The notes under the pieces are model-generated. The model made no database searches, was not told the origin of the DNA, and was given only the letters and a program-made list of their open reading frames with translations. The position numbers and the translations under genes are program-made. Positions 10,801 to 19,540 of a DNA stretch of 64,000 bases are shown piece after piece. Position 1 is the first letter of the stretch. Every line of letters starts with the position of its first letter. The DNA comes from VXNE01 sp965116625. Lineage in GTDB: Bacteria; Pseudomonadota; Gammaproteobacteria; Pseudomonadales; Azotimanducaceae. The stretch covers positions 4,340,001 through 4,404,000 of the forward strand of contig OZ220717.1 of NCBI GenBank assembly GCA_965116625.1. Reading direction: 5' to 3'.

Positions 10801-11186
10801 GTCGTACCAATTCGTACCACGGCTGGGGCAAATACCGGCGCACTGTCGCACTGGTGGCGAGTGGGCCAGGCGACCAGGCGGCCGTGTTCACGGCAACGTT
10901 GCCGCACGGTGACCGGTGGCGCCTGGCGTACCATCTCTGGGTGGTCAAATCGCCCGACGGCATGTTCGAGCGGTTCGCGCCGGGAAAGTACGACATGACG
11001 CTGGTAGCCGATGGAATGCGTCAGGCCGTCGAGTTCGATGCGGCAGTGTCCACCAACGGCTGGAACGAGTTGGGCGAGTTTGACCTCGAAGCAGGACCGG
11101 TCACGCTCGAAGTTTCGAACCAGACCACGGGCAACGTGGTGTTCGCCGACGCTATCCGGTGGGAGCCGTTGAAGTCCGGGCCATGA
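7833..11186 (+). CDS. ABC-2 type permease fused to M1-like peptidase domain and golvesin-like C-terminal domain
   Basis: This protein has 1117 residues. Residues 1-300 carry six hydrophobic segments of an ABC-2 permease, including the cytoplasmic stretch FEIRARDERDQIVDALDSRP. Residues about 310-850 form a periplasmic region like the M1 aminopeptidase-type domain found in such fusions, but I do not see an intact HExxH zinc motif. Residues about 980-1117 resemble the golvesin/Xly carbohydrate-binding-like domain (YHGWGKYRRT ... VVFADAIRWEP). No cognate ABC ATPase gene is adjacent. The start is TTG with AGGAG about 12 bases upstream. It is divergent from the NHLM operon across ~200 bp. The transported substrate is unknown. 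Confidence 0.75.
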   Translation: MRTPIILAVTLAEVRTTLRLIQYWLFALLSLGLGCFVYVELAVTHGNYSGIASGLGSFSPQFYVGLFGVYFYLWLFVGLIFLAFEIRARDERDQIVDALDSRPHSNAEYVVGKFCALVAMAWLPVLVLMVLVEVLGHLALWAEFPYGVPPEPWSLAGFLVYALAGLSLWCAFIMWMTTVCRNRLVVAAISLAVIGVQVWTSRSLPFYLTTVLSMSPGIDYASEISPRLLGSGEGIRLTAFAMLAIAFLAFAARCYPRNDGRRPNLYTATGLVFAALGLAGMGGYYVHQTLPHRQQEAWLAAHEAKNHLPRTDLLSITGVLSVEPGDTLRYSLNLEVAREASAPLLFTLNPGVEVEQVSVDGEEANWTHESGLLAVTPARPGLRHSIRIVATGSPDETFGYLDASFDPTLAKSLKSGEQSDLLVLGHRKSIFNSRYVAMMPGAHWIPSTGTALGDGDPEDYYMLDLTVEVPGEWLVAGPGSAETLGSSGGRASYRFQPNAPVPHVGLLASRFARKAIEANGIQLQLLYFAGHDRNLALFAETSDIVRDRLAGIFYDAQALGLRYPYDALSLVETPTSLRLYAGGWRMDTAQAMPGVLILRENGFLTSRFEATLSGPMLADAPGKGMAERKAELLVMHFENDFSGGNPFSGAARNFLLFQTSAEGEGALAINFVLNALATKLLTGKESFFSAHDFRPGGITTRGQMLEPVGFASVAEGYRTTVIGRPSVWTAAREAPLSSLDVDTNPELALKVLTLKGEALAEALLEGLGREKAAALLSRLLANHRGARYDYPDLLEAAAAVGIDLEGLLGDWLQATALPGFIPSPVTSRRIADDARGNPQYGTQVSIYNGEAVPGLVQLRYDWGDATAPVNDRTGPFSIPGGDAVDVGIVTATPLRRLTMRPYLALNRVSADLVLPFVDSEVQHADAGWTGVRTSDWHPPPDEAIYVDDLDPGFSAQGQAGLEPRANPLLEDELDEGMPEFVTFLPPPVWSRTNSYHGWGKYRRTVALVASGPGDQAAVFTATLPHGDRWRLAYHLWVVKSPDGMFERFAPGKYDMTLVADGMRQAVEFDAAVSTNGWNELGEFDLEAGPVTLEVSNQTTGNVVFADAIRWEPLKSGP

Positions 11187-11225
11187 TGGGGCGCGGCGTG
11201 TTCCGCCGACGCCCTGGCCCACCCG

Positions 11226-13592
11226 TCATCCCGCGCCCCGAGAGGCGGCGCGCCCCCCCGAACTTCTGTCCACCCCCATCAGCAGCGCCGGCAGGAGTGT
11301 CAGGTCCGCAATGAGCGCGAAGCCGATGATCATGGCGGTCAGGACGCCCACCTGGGCGGTGGGAACGAACGGCGAGAACACGAATATCAGGAATCCGGCT
11401 ACCAGCACGACCGTCGTCGTGATCAGGGCCCGGCCCGCGGTGTCGAACGCGTAACGCACCGCGTCTTCGGGGTCCTGGCCGTACTCACGCCGCGCGCGCC
11501 GGTACTTGCTGAGGAAATGCACGGTATCGTCGACGACGATGCCTACCGTCATGGCCACCACCACGGACAGGGAGAGTCCCACCTGTCCGACCGTCAGGCC
11601 CCAGACGCCGAAGCCCAGCACGGCGGGAATCATGTTGGGAACGATGCTGATCAGGCCCAGCCGCAAGGATCGCAGGGCGAACAGGAGTATGGCGGAAATG
11701 GCCACCAAGACGACCACCGTGCCGATCAGCATGGCGCGGATGTTGCGTTGCCCGATGTAGGCGAACAGCACTGAGGGACCCGTGCTGTTGACCTCGCCCA
11801 CGTACGGCGCATTCTCGTCGAGCCAGGCCTGGGCACGCGCATTGAGTTCAAGCAGGTCACGCGAATAGAGGGTCTCCGCCGATACCGACACGCGCGTGGC
11901 CGACCGAGACCTGTCGATCTGATTGTTCACGTCCAGACCCTGCGGAAGCGAGAGTTCGTAGAGCAGAAGGTATTGCGCGGCGAGTTCCTGGGATTCCGGA
12001 ATCCGGTAGGCGTCGGGGTCGTCGCCGTGCATGCTCTGGTTGAGCTGCCTGAAGGTATCGGTGATCACCGCCACATGGCGTACCTGGGGCTGTTCACGGT
12101 ACCAGTCGGCGAAGTTCGAGACCTCGGTGAGGAATTCGGGATCGGTAGCACCACCCTCGACAGCAGCATGCAACGAGTATTCGAGCAGGGTATTGCCGCT
12201 CAGGTGTTCGTCCATGAAGTCCGTGTCCTGCCGAAACTCGACGCTTTCGTCGAAGAAGTGCACCAGCACATCGTTGAGTTCGTTGCGCGGAATGGCCAGC
12301 ACCATCGCGGGCACTATCACCACCCATCCCCAGAACAGCACTTTTCTGTGTCGCAGCGCGGTGTCCGCCAGCCGCCGCATGGAAGGTCCGCGAAGCCGCC
12401 GTTCCTTGGCAGCCCGGATCGGGAGAAGCGAGAGCAGGGCCGGCAGAAACGTCACGGAGAGAAGGAAGGATGCGCCGATACCGAATGCGACGAAGTTGCC
12501 GAGGTGACGGTAGGGCGGCACTTCGGAAAAGTTCATGCTCAGGAATCCGAGCGCCGTGGTGAGGCTCGCCAGGAACACCGGGTGCAGGTTTAGCGTGATG
12601 GCTTCGACGATTGCTTCGTGTCTGTTTTTGCGAGGGGATTCCCCGGAATCCCCCGCACGCAGACGCTGCTGCACGGCCACCAGAACGTGCACGCAATTCG
12701 CAACGACGATCATCAGCACGATGGTCGGCGCCGGCGATATCGGCGGGGAAAACGGGAGGCCAACCCAACTGCCCAGACCCACGGACGAGAATATGGAGAA
12801 AACGATCACCAGCCCGGTCGCCAGGACCCCCGCCCAGCCCCGGGTAAGGACGCCGAGGATCAGGGCCATCAGCAGGAGGCTTGCCGGCAGGAACACCTTC
12901 TGGCTGTCGATCGACGCTTCCACGAAAGTCTGGTTGATCATGACCGTGCCGACGACGCGAATGTCTATTCCGGGGAAGGTCTCTTCGGCCTCGGCCCCGA
13001 TCGACCTGGCGAATTCGGCAACTTCGTCCACGGCAACCAGGAGGTCATCCTCCGGCAGCTCGATCGTGACGTTCACGACGGTGACGTCACCGTTCAGGGA
13101 CAGGATCGCGCCTGCGATCCGCGGGTCCGAAAGAGCGATGCCACGGATACGCTCCCGCGCTTCGGCCCGGCTCAATTCCAGCGGATCAACGAGGTCCTGC
13201 ACATACAGGTCGTCGCCGTCGGCAGTGGTGTGCTGAAAGTTCGCGAGCGAGTCGACGCGCCGCGTATACGGAGTCTGCCAGGCGGCCTCCGTGAGCCAGA
13301 CAACGGCCGAAAGGGCGTTCTCGGAGGTGGCATCGCCGCTGTCCGGGACGACCAGGAACGCGATGTTCTCGTTCTTCCCGTAGGTATTCTCCAGCGCCTC
13401 CAGGGCCAGGAGCTGCGGATTGTCCTCGTCGAAGAAGATCCGGTAGTTGGCGGAGAACTCGAGCCGGGCGATGCCGCCGGACGCCACCGCAACCAGCAGC
13501 AGCGTAGCCACGATGACCCACCATCGGAACGCGAGTATCCGTTCGGCGAAACGCCTGGCGAATTGCTTTCCTGCTACGCCGCTCTGTTCCAC
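11226..13592 (-). CDS. RND superfamily exporter (MMPL/HAE-like)
   Basis: The protein is about 788 residues and has twelve membrane segments in two homologous halves, each with a large periplasmic loop. The TM4-like stretch VVVAMTVGIVVDDTVHFLSKYRRA is typical of MMPL/hydrophobe-type RND proteins, which move lipids or hydrophobic molecules out of the inner membrane using the proton gradient. The frame stays open up to a TTG at 13703, but that would overlap the start of divergent purU, so I place the start at GTG 13592; neither has a good ribosome-binding site. No membrane-fusion or outer-membrane partner is adjacent. Confidence 0.85.
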   Translation of the reverse strand: MEQSGVAGKQFARRFAERILAFRWWVIVATLLLVAVASGGIARLEFSANYRIFFDEDNPQLLALEALENTYGKNENIAFLVVPDSGDATSENALSAVVWLTEAAWQTPYTRRVDSLANFQHTTADGDDLYVQDLVDPLELSRAEARERIRGIALSDPRIAGAILSLNGDVTVVNVTIELPEDDLLVAVDEVAEFARSIGAEAEETFPGIDIRVVGTVMINQTFVEASIDSQKVFLPASLLLMALILGVLTRGWAGVLATGLVIVFSIFSSVGLGSWVGLPFSPPISPAPTIVLMIVVANCVHVLVAVQQRLRAGDSGESPRKNRHEAIVEAITLNLHPVFLASLTTALGFLSMNFSEVPPYRHLGNFVAFGIGASFLLSVTFLPALLSLLPIRAAKERRLRGPSMRRLADTALRHRKVLFWGWVVIVPAMVLAIPRNELNDVLVHFFDESVEFRQDTDFMDEHLSGNTLLEYSLHAAVEGGATDPEFLTEVSNFADWYREQPQVRHVAVITDTFRQLNQSMHGDDPDAYRIPESQELAAQYLLLYELSLPQGLDVNNQIDRSRSATRVSVSAETLYSRDLLELNARAQAWLDENAPYVGEVNSTGPSVLFAYIGQRNIRAMLIGTVVVLVAISAILLFALRSLRLGLISIVPNMIPAVLGFGVWGLTVGQVGLSLSVVVAMTVGIVVDDTVHFLSKYRRARREYGQDPEDAVRYAFDTAGRALITTTVVLVAGFLIFVFSPFVPTAQVGVLTAMIIGFALIADLTLLPALLMGVDRSSGGRAASRGAG

Positions 13593-13694
13593 GGGACTTG
13601 AGCTAGTGAGTTGCGCAAGGGCTTTGTCACCGGGATGAATCGGGGAAGCTGACTCGTGAGTATACTCGCCCTGACGAGGAGGAAACCCGCGTAG

Positions 13695-14546
13695 ATGGGC
13701 CAATCATCAGAGTACATTCTGACCCTGCACTGCCCGGACCGGCCGGGACTCGTGTTCGCCGTCAGCAACTGGTTGATGGGACACGGTTGCAACATCGTCG
13801 CCAGCGACCAGTTCGGTGACCCCGAGACCAGGCGTTTCTTCATGCGGATACGCTTCAGCGGGGAGGTCGCACTCGATGTCCTGCGAAGTTCGTTCGAGGC
13901 CATCGCCACCGAGTGCTCCATGACCTGGGAACTACACCCGGCGGACTACAAGCCGAAGGTGCTGATCATGGTCTCGCAGTACGAGCACTGTCTTGCGGAC
14001 CTGCTGTATCGCGCGCGCGTCGGCGACATGCCCATCGAAATCGTCCTGGTAGTTTCGAATCACACGGTCACACGCTACCTGGTCACCGCTTTCGGGATCG
14101 ACTTCATGCACCTGCCCGTCACGAGGGAGACGAAGGCGGAGCAGGAGGAGAAGATGCTGGCCGAAGTCCAGGCGCGCAGCGTCGATTTCGTCGTGCTGGC
14201 GCGGTACATGCAGATATTGACCCCGGAGGCCTGTGCCGCGCTGCCGGGCCGGATCATCAACATCCACCACTCGTACCTGCCGAGCTTCAAGGGCGCGCGG
14301 CCCTATATCCGTGCCCATGCGAGAGGCGTGAAGCTGATCGGCGCGACCGCTCACTATGTCACCCCCGATCTCGACGAGGGCCCCATCATCGAGCAGATCA
14401 CCGAGCGGGTCGATCACCGGCAGACGCCGGACGACCTGGTGGCGCTCGGCCGCAACATCGAGACGCAGGTCCTCGCGCGCGCCGTGCGTTACCAGGCAGA
14501 GCACCGCGTGCTGCTGAACGGCGCCCGCACGGTGGTGTTTCAGTAA
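13695..14546 (+). CDS. purU: formyltetrahydrofolate deformylase
   Basis: PurU hydrolyses 10-formyl-tetrahydrofolate to formate and tetrahydrofolate in the cytosol, balancing one-carbon pools. The 283-residue protein has an N-terminal ACT domain (YILTLHCPDRPGLVFAVSN) and a C-terminal formyltransferase-type hydrolase domain. Within the latter are NIHHSYLPSFKGARPY and HYVTPDLDEGPII, containing the conserved His and Asp. Length is normal. The ATG at 13695 has GAGGAGGAAA about ten bases upstream, a very strong ribosome-binding site. It is divergent from the RND gene. Confidence 0.97.
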   Translation: MGQSSEYILTLHCPDRPGLVFAVSNWLMGHGCNIVASDQFGDPETRRFFMRIRFSGEVALDVLRSSFEAIATECSMTWELHPADYKPKVLIMVSQYEHCLADLLYRARVGDMPIEIVLVVSNHTVTRYLVTAFGIDFMHLPVTRETKAEQEEKMLAEVQARSVDFVVLARYMQILTPEACAALPGRIINIHHSYLPSFKGARPYIRAHARGVKLIGATAHYVTPDLDEGPIIEQITERVDHRQTPDDLVALGRNIETQVLARAVRYQAEHRVLLNGARTVVFQ

Positions 14547-14598
14547 CGCCAGACCATCCGGCGCCAGCCCGCCAGAGCCAAGGCTCGATCAGGGCAAA

Positions 14599-15540
14599 TC
14601 AGTTCCCCGATACAGAATCAACACCACCAAAGAGCGCTTCGAGCTGATCGGCGATCTCGTCAGGCAGCTTCGGTGCCTGGATATGGGCGACGTTGGCCTC
14701 GAGGTGCGCGACGTTTCCGGTGCCGGTGAGGATCACGTCTGCCCCCGGTTCGTGCCGGCAGAAACGGTAGGCCGCCTGCACCAGCGACTCGACATCGGGA
14801 TGCTGAGCCACGAAACCGAGCGGGTCGTCGCCGCCAAGAGAAGGGTCCAAGGCGCCTTTTTCGACCAGCTCCGCCAACAGTTCCCGAAGGGCTTCCGGCC
14901 GGCTTAGGGCGCGGCGCACGGCAAACATGATCAGGGTGCCCACGTCCTTCTCGAGCGTCTGCGCGAACACCCGTTGCCGCGCCGAGGGATTGAGCATGCT
15001 GAAACCCACCATGATCACGTCGAAATGGTCGTCGGGGAGCGCCTGCTGGAACAACCGATGTTGCGGATCGCGAATGAACGTCTCCGTGGCGCCGAGAAAC
15101 CGGATCTTTCCGGCCTCCTGCTGACGCCGCATCTCCGGGACGAGGAATTCGACGCAGTGACGATACTGCGCCGGACGCACACCGTGCAGGTGATACACGT
15201 CCACATAGTCGGTCCCGAGCGCCCTCAGGCTTTTCTCCAGGTTCTCGGTGAGTCCCTCCGGCGTGAGCAGCACACCATCCGCACCAAAACCGGGGCCCAC
15301 TTTGGTGGAGATCACCACCTGGTCGCGCCGCCCCCTGATGGCCTTGCCCACCGCCGGCTCGGTCCCGTAGACACGTGCCGTGTCGATGAAATTGATGCCG
15401 AGGTCCATCGCGCGCTGGACTATGCGCACCGCATGGCTTTCGTCGTGGCCGGTCCCCGTGCCCAGCCGGCTATGGCCGCCGCAGCCGAGCCCCGCAGCGC
15501 TTACTTCGAGGCCGGTGCGTCCCAGCCTAACGGTCTGCAT
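14599..15540 (-). CDS. aldo/keto reductase
   Basis: This 313-residue TIM-barrel oxidoreductase starts MQTVRLGRTGLEVSAAGLGC, typical of the AKR superfamily. It has the catalytic Asp/Tyr region FIDTARVYGTEPAVGKAI and a downstream Lys in VVISTKVGPG. The His of the catalytic tetrad corresponds to YVDVYHLHGV. The enzyme would reduce a carbonyl with NAD(P)H in the cytosol; the substrate cannot be told. AGGAGG lies about 12 bases before the ATG. The gene sits between purU (convergent) and a PhyH oxygenase on the same strand. Confidence 0.88.
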   Translation of the reverse strand: MQTVRLGRTGLEVSAAGLGCGGHSRLGTGTGHDESHAVRIVQRAMDLGINFIDTARVYGTEPAVGKAIRGRRDQVVISTKVGPGFGADGVLLTPEGLTENLEKSLRALGTDYVDVYHLHGVRPAQYRHCVEFLVPEMRRQQEAGKIRFLGATETFIRDPQHRLFQQALPDDHFDVIMVGFSMLNPSARQRVFAQTLEKDVGTLIMFAVRRALSRPEALRELLAELVEKGALDPSLGGDDPLGFVAQHPDVESLVQAAYRFCRHEPGADVILTGTGNVAHLEANVAHIQAPKLPDEIADQLEALFGGVDSVSGN

Positions 15541-15560
15541 CGTATCCCGTTGCCTCCTTT

Positions 15561-15584
15561 CTCACTCGCTCACTCGCTCACTCG
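15561..15584. repeat. three tandem copies of an 8-bp unit (CTCACTCG)
   Basis: Three perfect copies of CTCACTCG fill most of the 46-bp gap between the PhyH and aldo/keto reductase genes. Such a short perfect array is prone to length change by slippage. No function is evident. Confidence 0.9.
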
Positions 15585-15586
15585 AT

Positions 15587-16270
15587 CTACACCGCCTGTT
15601 TCGGCTGCTTCACGTAGTGGGCGAAGTCAGCGTACTTCCCGTTTCCCTTCGAAGATGCGGCCCAATAAAAGTAGGAGATCGCCTTGCGCGACCGTTCGCT
15701 CCGGTTCGGCTCCGACCAATGCACCGTAAGCGAGTTGTGGATGGCCGCATCCCCGGGATCGAGCTCGACCGGGATCGCGCCTTCGCTCTGGTCGTCGAAA
15801 TCAAGCCCCAACTTGCTCGGCAGCTCCAGTCTGTGTGTTCCCCTGGCATAGCGCAGGCAGCCGTTTTCCCGGTCCGCCCTGTCGAGGGCAATCCAGATCG
15901 TTGCCCCCTTCCTCCGATGGCCAATGGCGTCAAAGTGCGGAGCAATCGCCCTGGACTCGTGCGGGTCCCGATCAAAGTACGCGGCTGTCGCAGGTTCCAG
16001 CACATCGTCGAGCAGTGTCTCGATCAAACCGACCTGTCGTCCGCGCCGCAGCTGTTGCTCGAACCAGGGATCGAGGTTCTGGAGGTTCTTCATGGTCGGG
16101 CCGTGCCACGCGGATTCGTGCTCTCGCATACAGCGTTCGGTGCGGGCCTGGAGCTCCGACAGTTCCGCTTGCGAAAGGAACTCCGGGATGATGACACAGC
16201 CGTCGCGGAGAAAATCCCGCTTGATCTGGTTCACGTTCTGTCCCCATTCTCCGGATCCCATAGATCGCAT
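15587..16270 (-). CDS. phytanoyl-CoA dioxygenase (PhyH) family Fe(II)/2-oxoglutarate oxygenase
   Basis: This 227-residue cupin-fold oxygenase has the iron-binding HxD motif at His112-Asp114 (PHFDAIG) and the distal His184 (NSLTVHWSEPNRS), followed by an Arg suited to bind 2-oxoglutarate. PhyH-family members hydroxylate diverse small molecules; the substrate is not inferable here. Length is normal for the bacterial group. Two nearby ATG codons (16270 and 16261) are possible starts. It lies upstream of and codirectional with the aldo/keto reductase, so both may act on one substrate, though only proximity supports that. Confidence 0.88.
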   Translation of the reverse strand: MRSMGSGEWGQNVNQIKRDFLRDGCVIIPEFLSQAELSELQARTERCMREHESAWHGPTMKNLQNLDPWFEQQLRRGRQVGLIETLLDDVLEPATAAYFDRDPHESRAIAPHFDAIGHRRKGATIWIALDRADRENGCLRYARGTHRLELPSKLGLDFDDQSEGAIPVELDPGDAAIHNSLTVHWSEPNRSERSRKAISYFYWAASSKGNGKYADFAHYVKQPKQAV

Positions 16271-16356
16271 TCCCTGCCCTCGCGCCAGCCTCCCATTTTA
16301 TCGCCAGCCGTATCGGACCCCGAACGGCACATAACGGAATCTCACCCAGAACCTGA

Positions 16357-17667
16357 TTAATCTTCCATCGCCGGAACGAATTCGGGAAACGCCTCGATGC
16401 CGAGTTCGCTGACGTCCTGCCCCATGGCCTCGACGTCCGGGCCGATACGGGCACCCATGGTCCAGTCGATCACTTTCCACGCGGCGAATGACACGCCGAA
16501 CGAGAAACTCCCGATCGCCAGTATACCGGCCATCTGCACGACGACATCCGCTCCGGCTGCGATGCAGGCCGCCAGCGTGCCCCAGACACCCGCCCCCATG
16601 TGCGCCGAAATGGCACCCACCTCGTCGTCGATCTTCATGAGCATCAGGAGCTTGATCCCCAGGACCGTCACGCCGCCGCCAATCCCGCCTATGGCGATCG
16701 CCCAGTAGTGGTCCACGATCGTGGGACCGGCGGTAATCGCCACCAGGCCGCCGACTGCGCCGTTCAGGACCGCGATCAGGTCCATGCGGCCGAACACCCT
16801 GCGGGCGAGTGCCAGCGCGGCAATCACGCCAGCGCTTGCGGCGAGGTTGGTGTTGACGATGACATTGCTCATCGTCACCGCGTCGGTAGCTCCGGTGAGC
16901 GCCGAATGCGAGCCGCCGTTGAATCCCAGAAAGCCCAACCAGATGATGAATACGCCGAGGGTCACTGCGGGTACGTTGGAAGGGGGCGTCGTCTTGACGG
17001 TACCGTCCGGCGGGTATTTCCCCGTACGCGCGCCGACGACAAGCGCCCCGGCGAGCGCTGCCCAGCCGCCGGTCGAGTGCACGACAGTCGATCCGGCGAA
17101 ATCCTGGAAGCCCAGCGTGCCCAGCCACCCGCCGCCCCACGTCCAGGAACCGACAACCGGATAAATCACCGCAGTCAAAACGACGATGAACACGAAGAAC
17201 GGCCATAACTTCACCCGTTCCGCGAGGGTTCCGGACACGATGGAGGCGGTCGAACCCACGAACACCATCTGGAAGAACCAGTGAGACATCGCGGCGTGGC
17301 CATGCGCCGTGACCGCCGGGGCGCTGGACAGGTCGCCCGACAGCAGGTCCCTCTCCAACCCGGTGGGGCCGTAGCCCAGGAAACCCGTCTCCTCGACGCC
17401 GCCAAACATGATGTTGTAGCCGACGAGGTAGAAGGTGAGCCCGGCAATGGCATACAGGCCGACATTCTTCAGGCAGACGACCGAGGCGTTCTTGGTGCGC
17501 ACCGACCCGGCTTCGAGCATGGTGAAGCCCGCGCACATCCACATGACCAGCGCGCCCCAGAACAGGAAAGCAAAACTGCTGAGGACGAACCCGGTCTCGC
17601 CGTCCAAACCACCCCCGGTCAAGAGATCCGCCGCAGCGTAACACGGCGCAGGACCCGGTCCGTGCAT
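16357..17667 (-). CDS. amt: ammonium transporter (Amt/MEP/Rh family)
   Basis: This 436-residue polytopic protein has about eleven membrane helices. The twin pore histidines of AmtB are present in VVHSTGGWAAL and ISAHMGAGVWGTL, and the GFNGGS and substrate-gate aromatic regions are clear. It conducts NH4+/NH3 across the inner membrane. No glnK is adjacent, whereas amt is often paired with glnK; its PII regulator must lie elsewhere. The chosen ATG at 17667 gives a short non-cleaved N-terminus before the first helix, and a slightly later start is possible. Confidence 0.95.
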   Translation of the reverse strand: MHGPGPAPCYAAADLLTGGGLDGETGFVLSSFAFLFWGALVMWMCAGFTMLEAGSVRTKNASVVCLKNVGLYAIAGLTFYLVGYNIMFGGVEETGFLGYGPTGLERDLLSGDLSSAPAVTAHGHAAMSHWFFQMVFVGSTASIVSGTLAERVKLWPFFVFIVVLTAVIYPVVGSWTWGGGWLGTLGFQDFAGSTVVHSTGGWAALAGALVVGARTGKYPPDGTVKTTPPSNVPAVTLGVFIIWLGFLGFNGGSHSALTGATDAVTMSNVIVNTNLAASAGVIAALALARRVFGRMDLIAVLNGAVGGLVAITAGPTIVDHYWAIAIGGIGGGVTVLGIKLLMLMKIDDEVGAISAHMGAGVWGTLAACIAAGADVVVQMAGILAIGSFSFGVSFAAWKVIDWTMGARIGPDVEAMGQDVSELGIEAFPEFVPAMED

Positions 17668-17737
17668 CTCAAGGTATCATCCGCTCCGTCGCCAACGACG
17701 CATGCGCCGACTCGGCAAGGCGTTCGGAACATTTGAC

Positions 17738-17819
17738 AAGTACGCCTCCGGCGGCGGGGCAAGGGCCGGCACTTCGTTACGCCTCGGTGGTCGGGGAAGC
17801 GCCCCCGGCTGAAGGCTCC
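17738..17819 (+). repeat. dispersed palindromic repeat, copy A
   Basis: This copy begins AAGTACGCCTCCGGC and ends CCCCCGGCTGAAGGCTCC. It keeps the inverted CCTCCGGC/GCCGG arms, a diverged centre (GTTACGCCTCGGTGGTCGG) and the GGCTGAAGGCTCC end shared with copies at 35.9, 39.9 and 55.5 kb. It ends about 48 bp before the surE start, so it lies in the surE 5' region. Confidence 0.8.
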
Positions 17820-17866
17820 CATCGGGATTCGGAAGTGCGGCCACCTCCATCACGGGACGAAACAAC

Positions 17867-18700
17867 ATGGCAGCCACCCGGGTTCTCATCACCAACGACG
17901 ACGGAGTCGACAGTCCCGGCATCCATGCGTTGGCGCGGCATGTCGAACTGGCTGGCTACGAGGTCGTCGTCGCCGCTCCCGACCACGACGCCTCCGGCAC
18001 GGGCGCCGCGCTCGGACGCATATCTCCCGATCATCCCGTTGCCTTGACGGAGACATCCATCGACGGGCTCGAGGCAGGTGTCTACGCCGTCGGCGGGCCG
18101 CCGGCGCTGTGCGTGATGGCGGCCAATCTCGAGGCCTTCTCCCCACGCCCGGACATCGTCATCTCCGGGATCAACGCAGGCCTCAACACCGGCCGGTCCG
18201 CACTGCACAGCGGAACCATCGGCGCGGCGCTGGCAGCCCAGAACTTCGGCCTCCGGGCACTTTCCGTGAGCCTGGCCCGGGCCGAACCATGGCACTGGGA
18301 GACCGCCGCCGAACTGGCCGTCGACGTGCTTCCGGCCGTGGTCAACGGCCCGGAAAGGGGGCTATTGAACCTCAATGTGCCCGGTCTGCCGCGCGACGAG
18401 GTGATGGGCATCCGGTGGACCGGGCTGGCCACGTTCAACAGCGTTCGCGGAGCCATTTCGGGAATCGAGAACGGCCAGCTCCATTTCGAATTCGAGGAAA
18501 CCCGGGAACAGCCCGATGTCGATACCGACCTTGCCGCCGTACGGGCCGGCTACGCCGCGGTGACGTCGCTACAGGGAACCGTGGAAGTGTGGGGACCCAT
18601 CGGCGCACCAGGCGAGCCCTTCCAGCGCGGGCAACGCGCGCATGGGGCAACCGCAGGCCACGAGTTGCGGGCCGCGCGATCCTACCTGACCCGGAAGTAG
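17867..18700 (+). CDS. surE: 5'/3'-nucleotidase SurE
   Basis: SurE dephosphorylates nucleoside monophosphates and helps stationary-phase survival. The 277-residue protein shows the signature ITNDDGVDSPGIHAL, with the metal-binding Asp pair, SGT in the loop DHDASGTGAA, and SGINAGLNTGRSALHSGTIG with the metal-binding Asn. Length is normal. The usual partner pcm is not adjacent. A copy of the dispersed palindromic repeat lies just upstream and may form part of the 5' untranslated region. The ribosome-binding site (GGGACGAAACAAC) is weak. Confidence 0.95.
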   Translation: MAATRVLITNDDGVDSPGIHALARHVELAGYEVVVAAPDHDASGTGAALGRISPDHPVALTETSIDGLEAGVYAVGGPPALCVMAANLEAFSPRPDIVISGINAGLNTGRSALHSGTIGAALAAQNFGLRALSVSLARAEPWHWETAAELAVDVLPAVVNGPERGLLNLNVPGLPRDEVMGIRWTGLATFNSVRGAISGIENGQLHFEFEETREQPDVDTDLAAVRAGYAAVTSLQGTVEVWGPIGAPGEPFQRGQRAHGATAGHELRAARSYLTRK

Positions 18701-18747
18701 CGCCGGTGGCCAGGGCCGCCATGCTTCGCCCTTCCCGGACGCCAGCG

Positions 18748-19173
18748 TCAGCGTGACTCGCGCCGCACCCAGCGACTCGTGGCCCGGACGTCCTCCACCG
18801 ACTCGCCGGCTTTCTTCCAGCCGTTGAACCCCACCTCCAGGTGGGCCACGTCAGTGAAACCCATATCTTCCAATGCCTTGACCGCAAGGGCGGATCGGCC
18901 ACCGGCAGCGCAGAACAGTACCGTTCGGCGGTCTTCCCTGAACCAGTCCCGGTAGTAGACGCTCGCCGGATCGGCCCAGAATTCAAGCATGCCGCGAGGC
19001 GCGTGCAGCGCGCCGGGAATGGTCCCGAGGTCCACCCGCTCCTGGATCTCGCGGATGTCGAGCAGCAGCAGCTCGGGGTTCTTCTCGCACTCGGTCTTGA
19101 ACTGCTCGACCGTGAGGCTCTCGATCCCCTGCTTGACCGCCTGCACTTCGGCGAAGATGTTCTTGATGGGCAT
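18748..19173 (-). CDS. rhodanese-like domain protein
   Basis: This 141-residue single-domain rhodanese has active-site Cys88 in LFCAAGGRSA and the CH2A-like element LLLLDIREIQERVDLGTIPGA. Such proteins carry a persulfide on the Cys for sulfur transfer, or act as thiol redox or detoxification proteins in the cytosol. No signal peptide is present. GGAG lies before the ATG. It is convergent with surE and divergent from the Gly-Asp protein gene, with no clear functional link to either. Confidence 0.9.
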   Translation of the reverse strand: MPIKNIFAEVQAVKQGIESLTVEQFKTECEKNPELLLLDIREIQERVDLGTIPGALHAPRGMLEFWADPASVYYRDWFREDRRTVLFCAAGGRSALAVKALEDMGFTDVAHLEVGFNGWKKAGESVEDVRATSRWVRRESR

Positions 19174-19540
19174 ATCTCGCTCCGCTGACCGGGAGGATTC
19201 TATGAACGGACCGCGACCGTGTACAACGGTCTTCGATGCGACTCACATCCCGGTCCGACGCATGACCGCGAGGCCATCACCACGACCGAAGCAGCGAGGC
19301 GACGAAGTTCGAACCTTCCGTCACCGCGTTGTGGAAAGCCGGGATAGAATTGATCGTAGTGGTTGCCATGGTGCCAGGAATACGGATATCAGCACATTGG
19401 ACAACTGACCTTTCCCGCTTGCTTGCCCTCTCGATGGTAGTCGGCCCCAGTCACTGTTCTTCGTTCCCGTCCCCGACACCGAGATTCGCATTGGCGGTTC
19501 CGACCGTTCTGGCGCAGCCGATAAGTGAGACAACAGCATC
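19174..19540. other. 367-bp intergenic region between rhodanese and the Gly-Asp protein gene
   Basis: This gap separates two divergent genes and must contain both promoters. I do not find a convincing -35/-10 pair. A small frame (19329-19544) ends in ATGA with the next start but begins with TTG, has no ribosome-binding site and resembles nothing, so I do not call it a gene. Base composition is somewhat less GC-rich than the surroundings. Confidence 0.5.
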
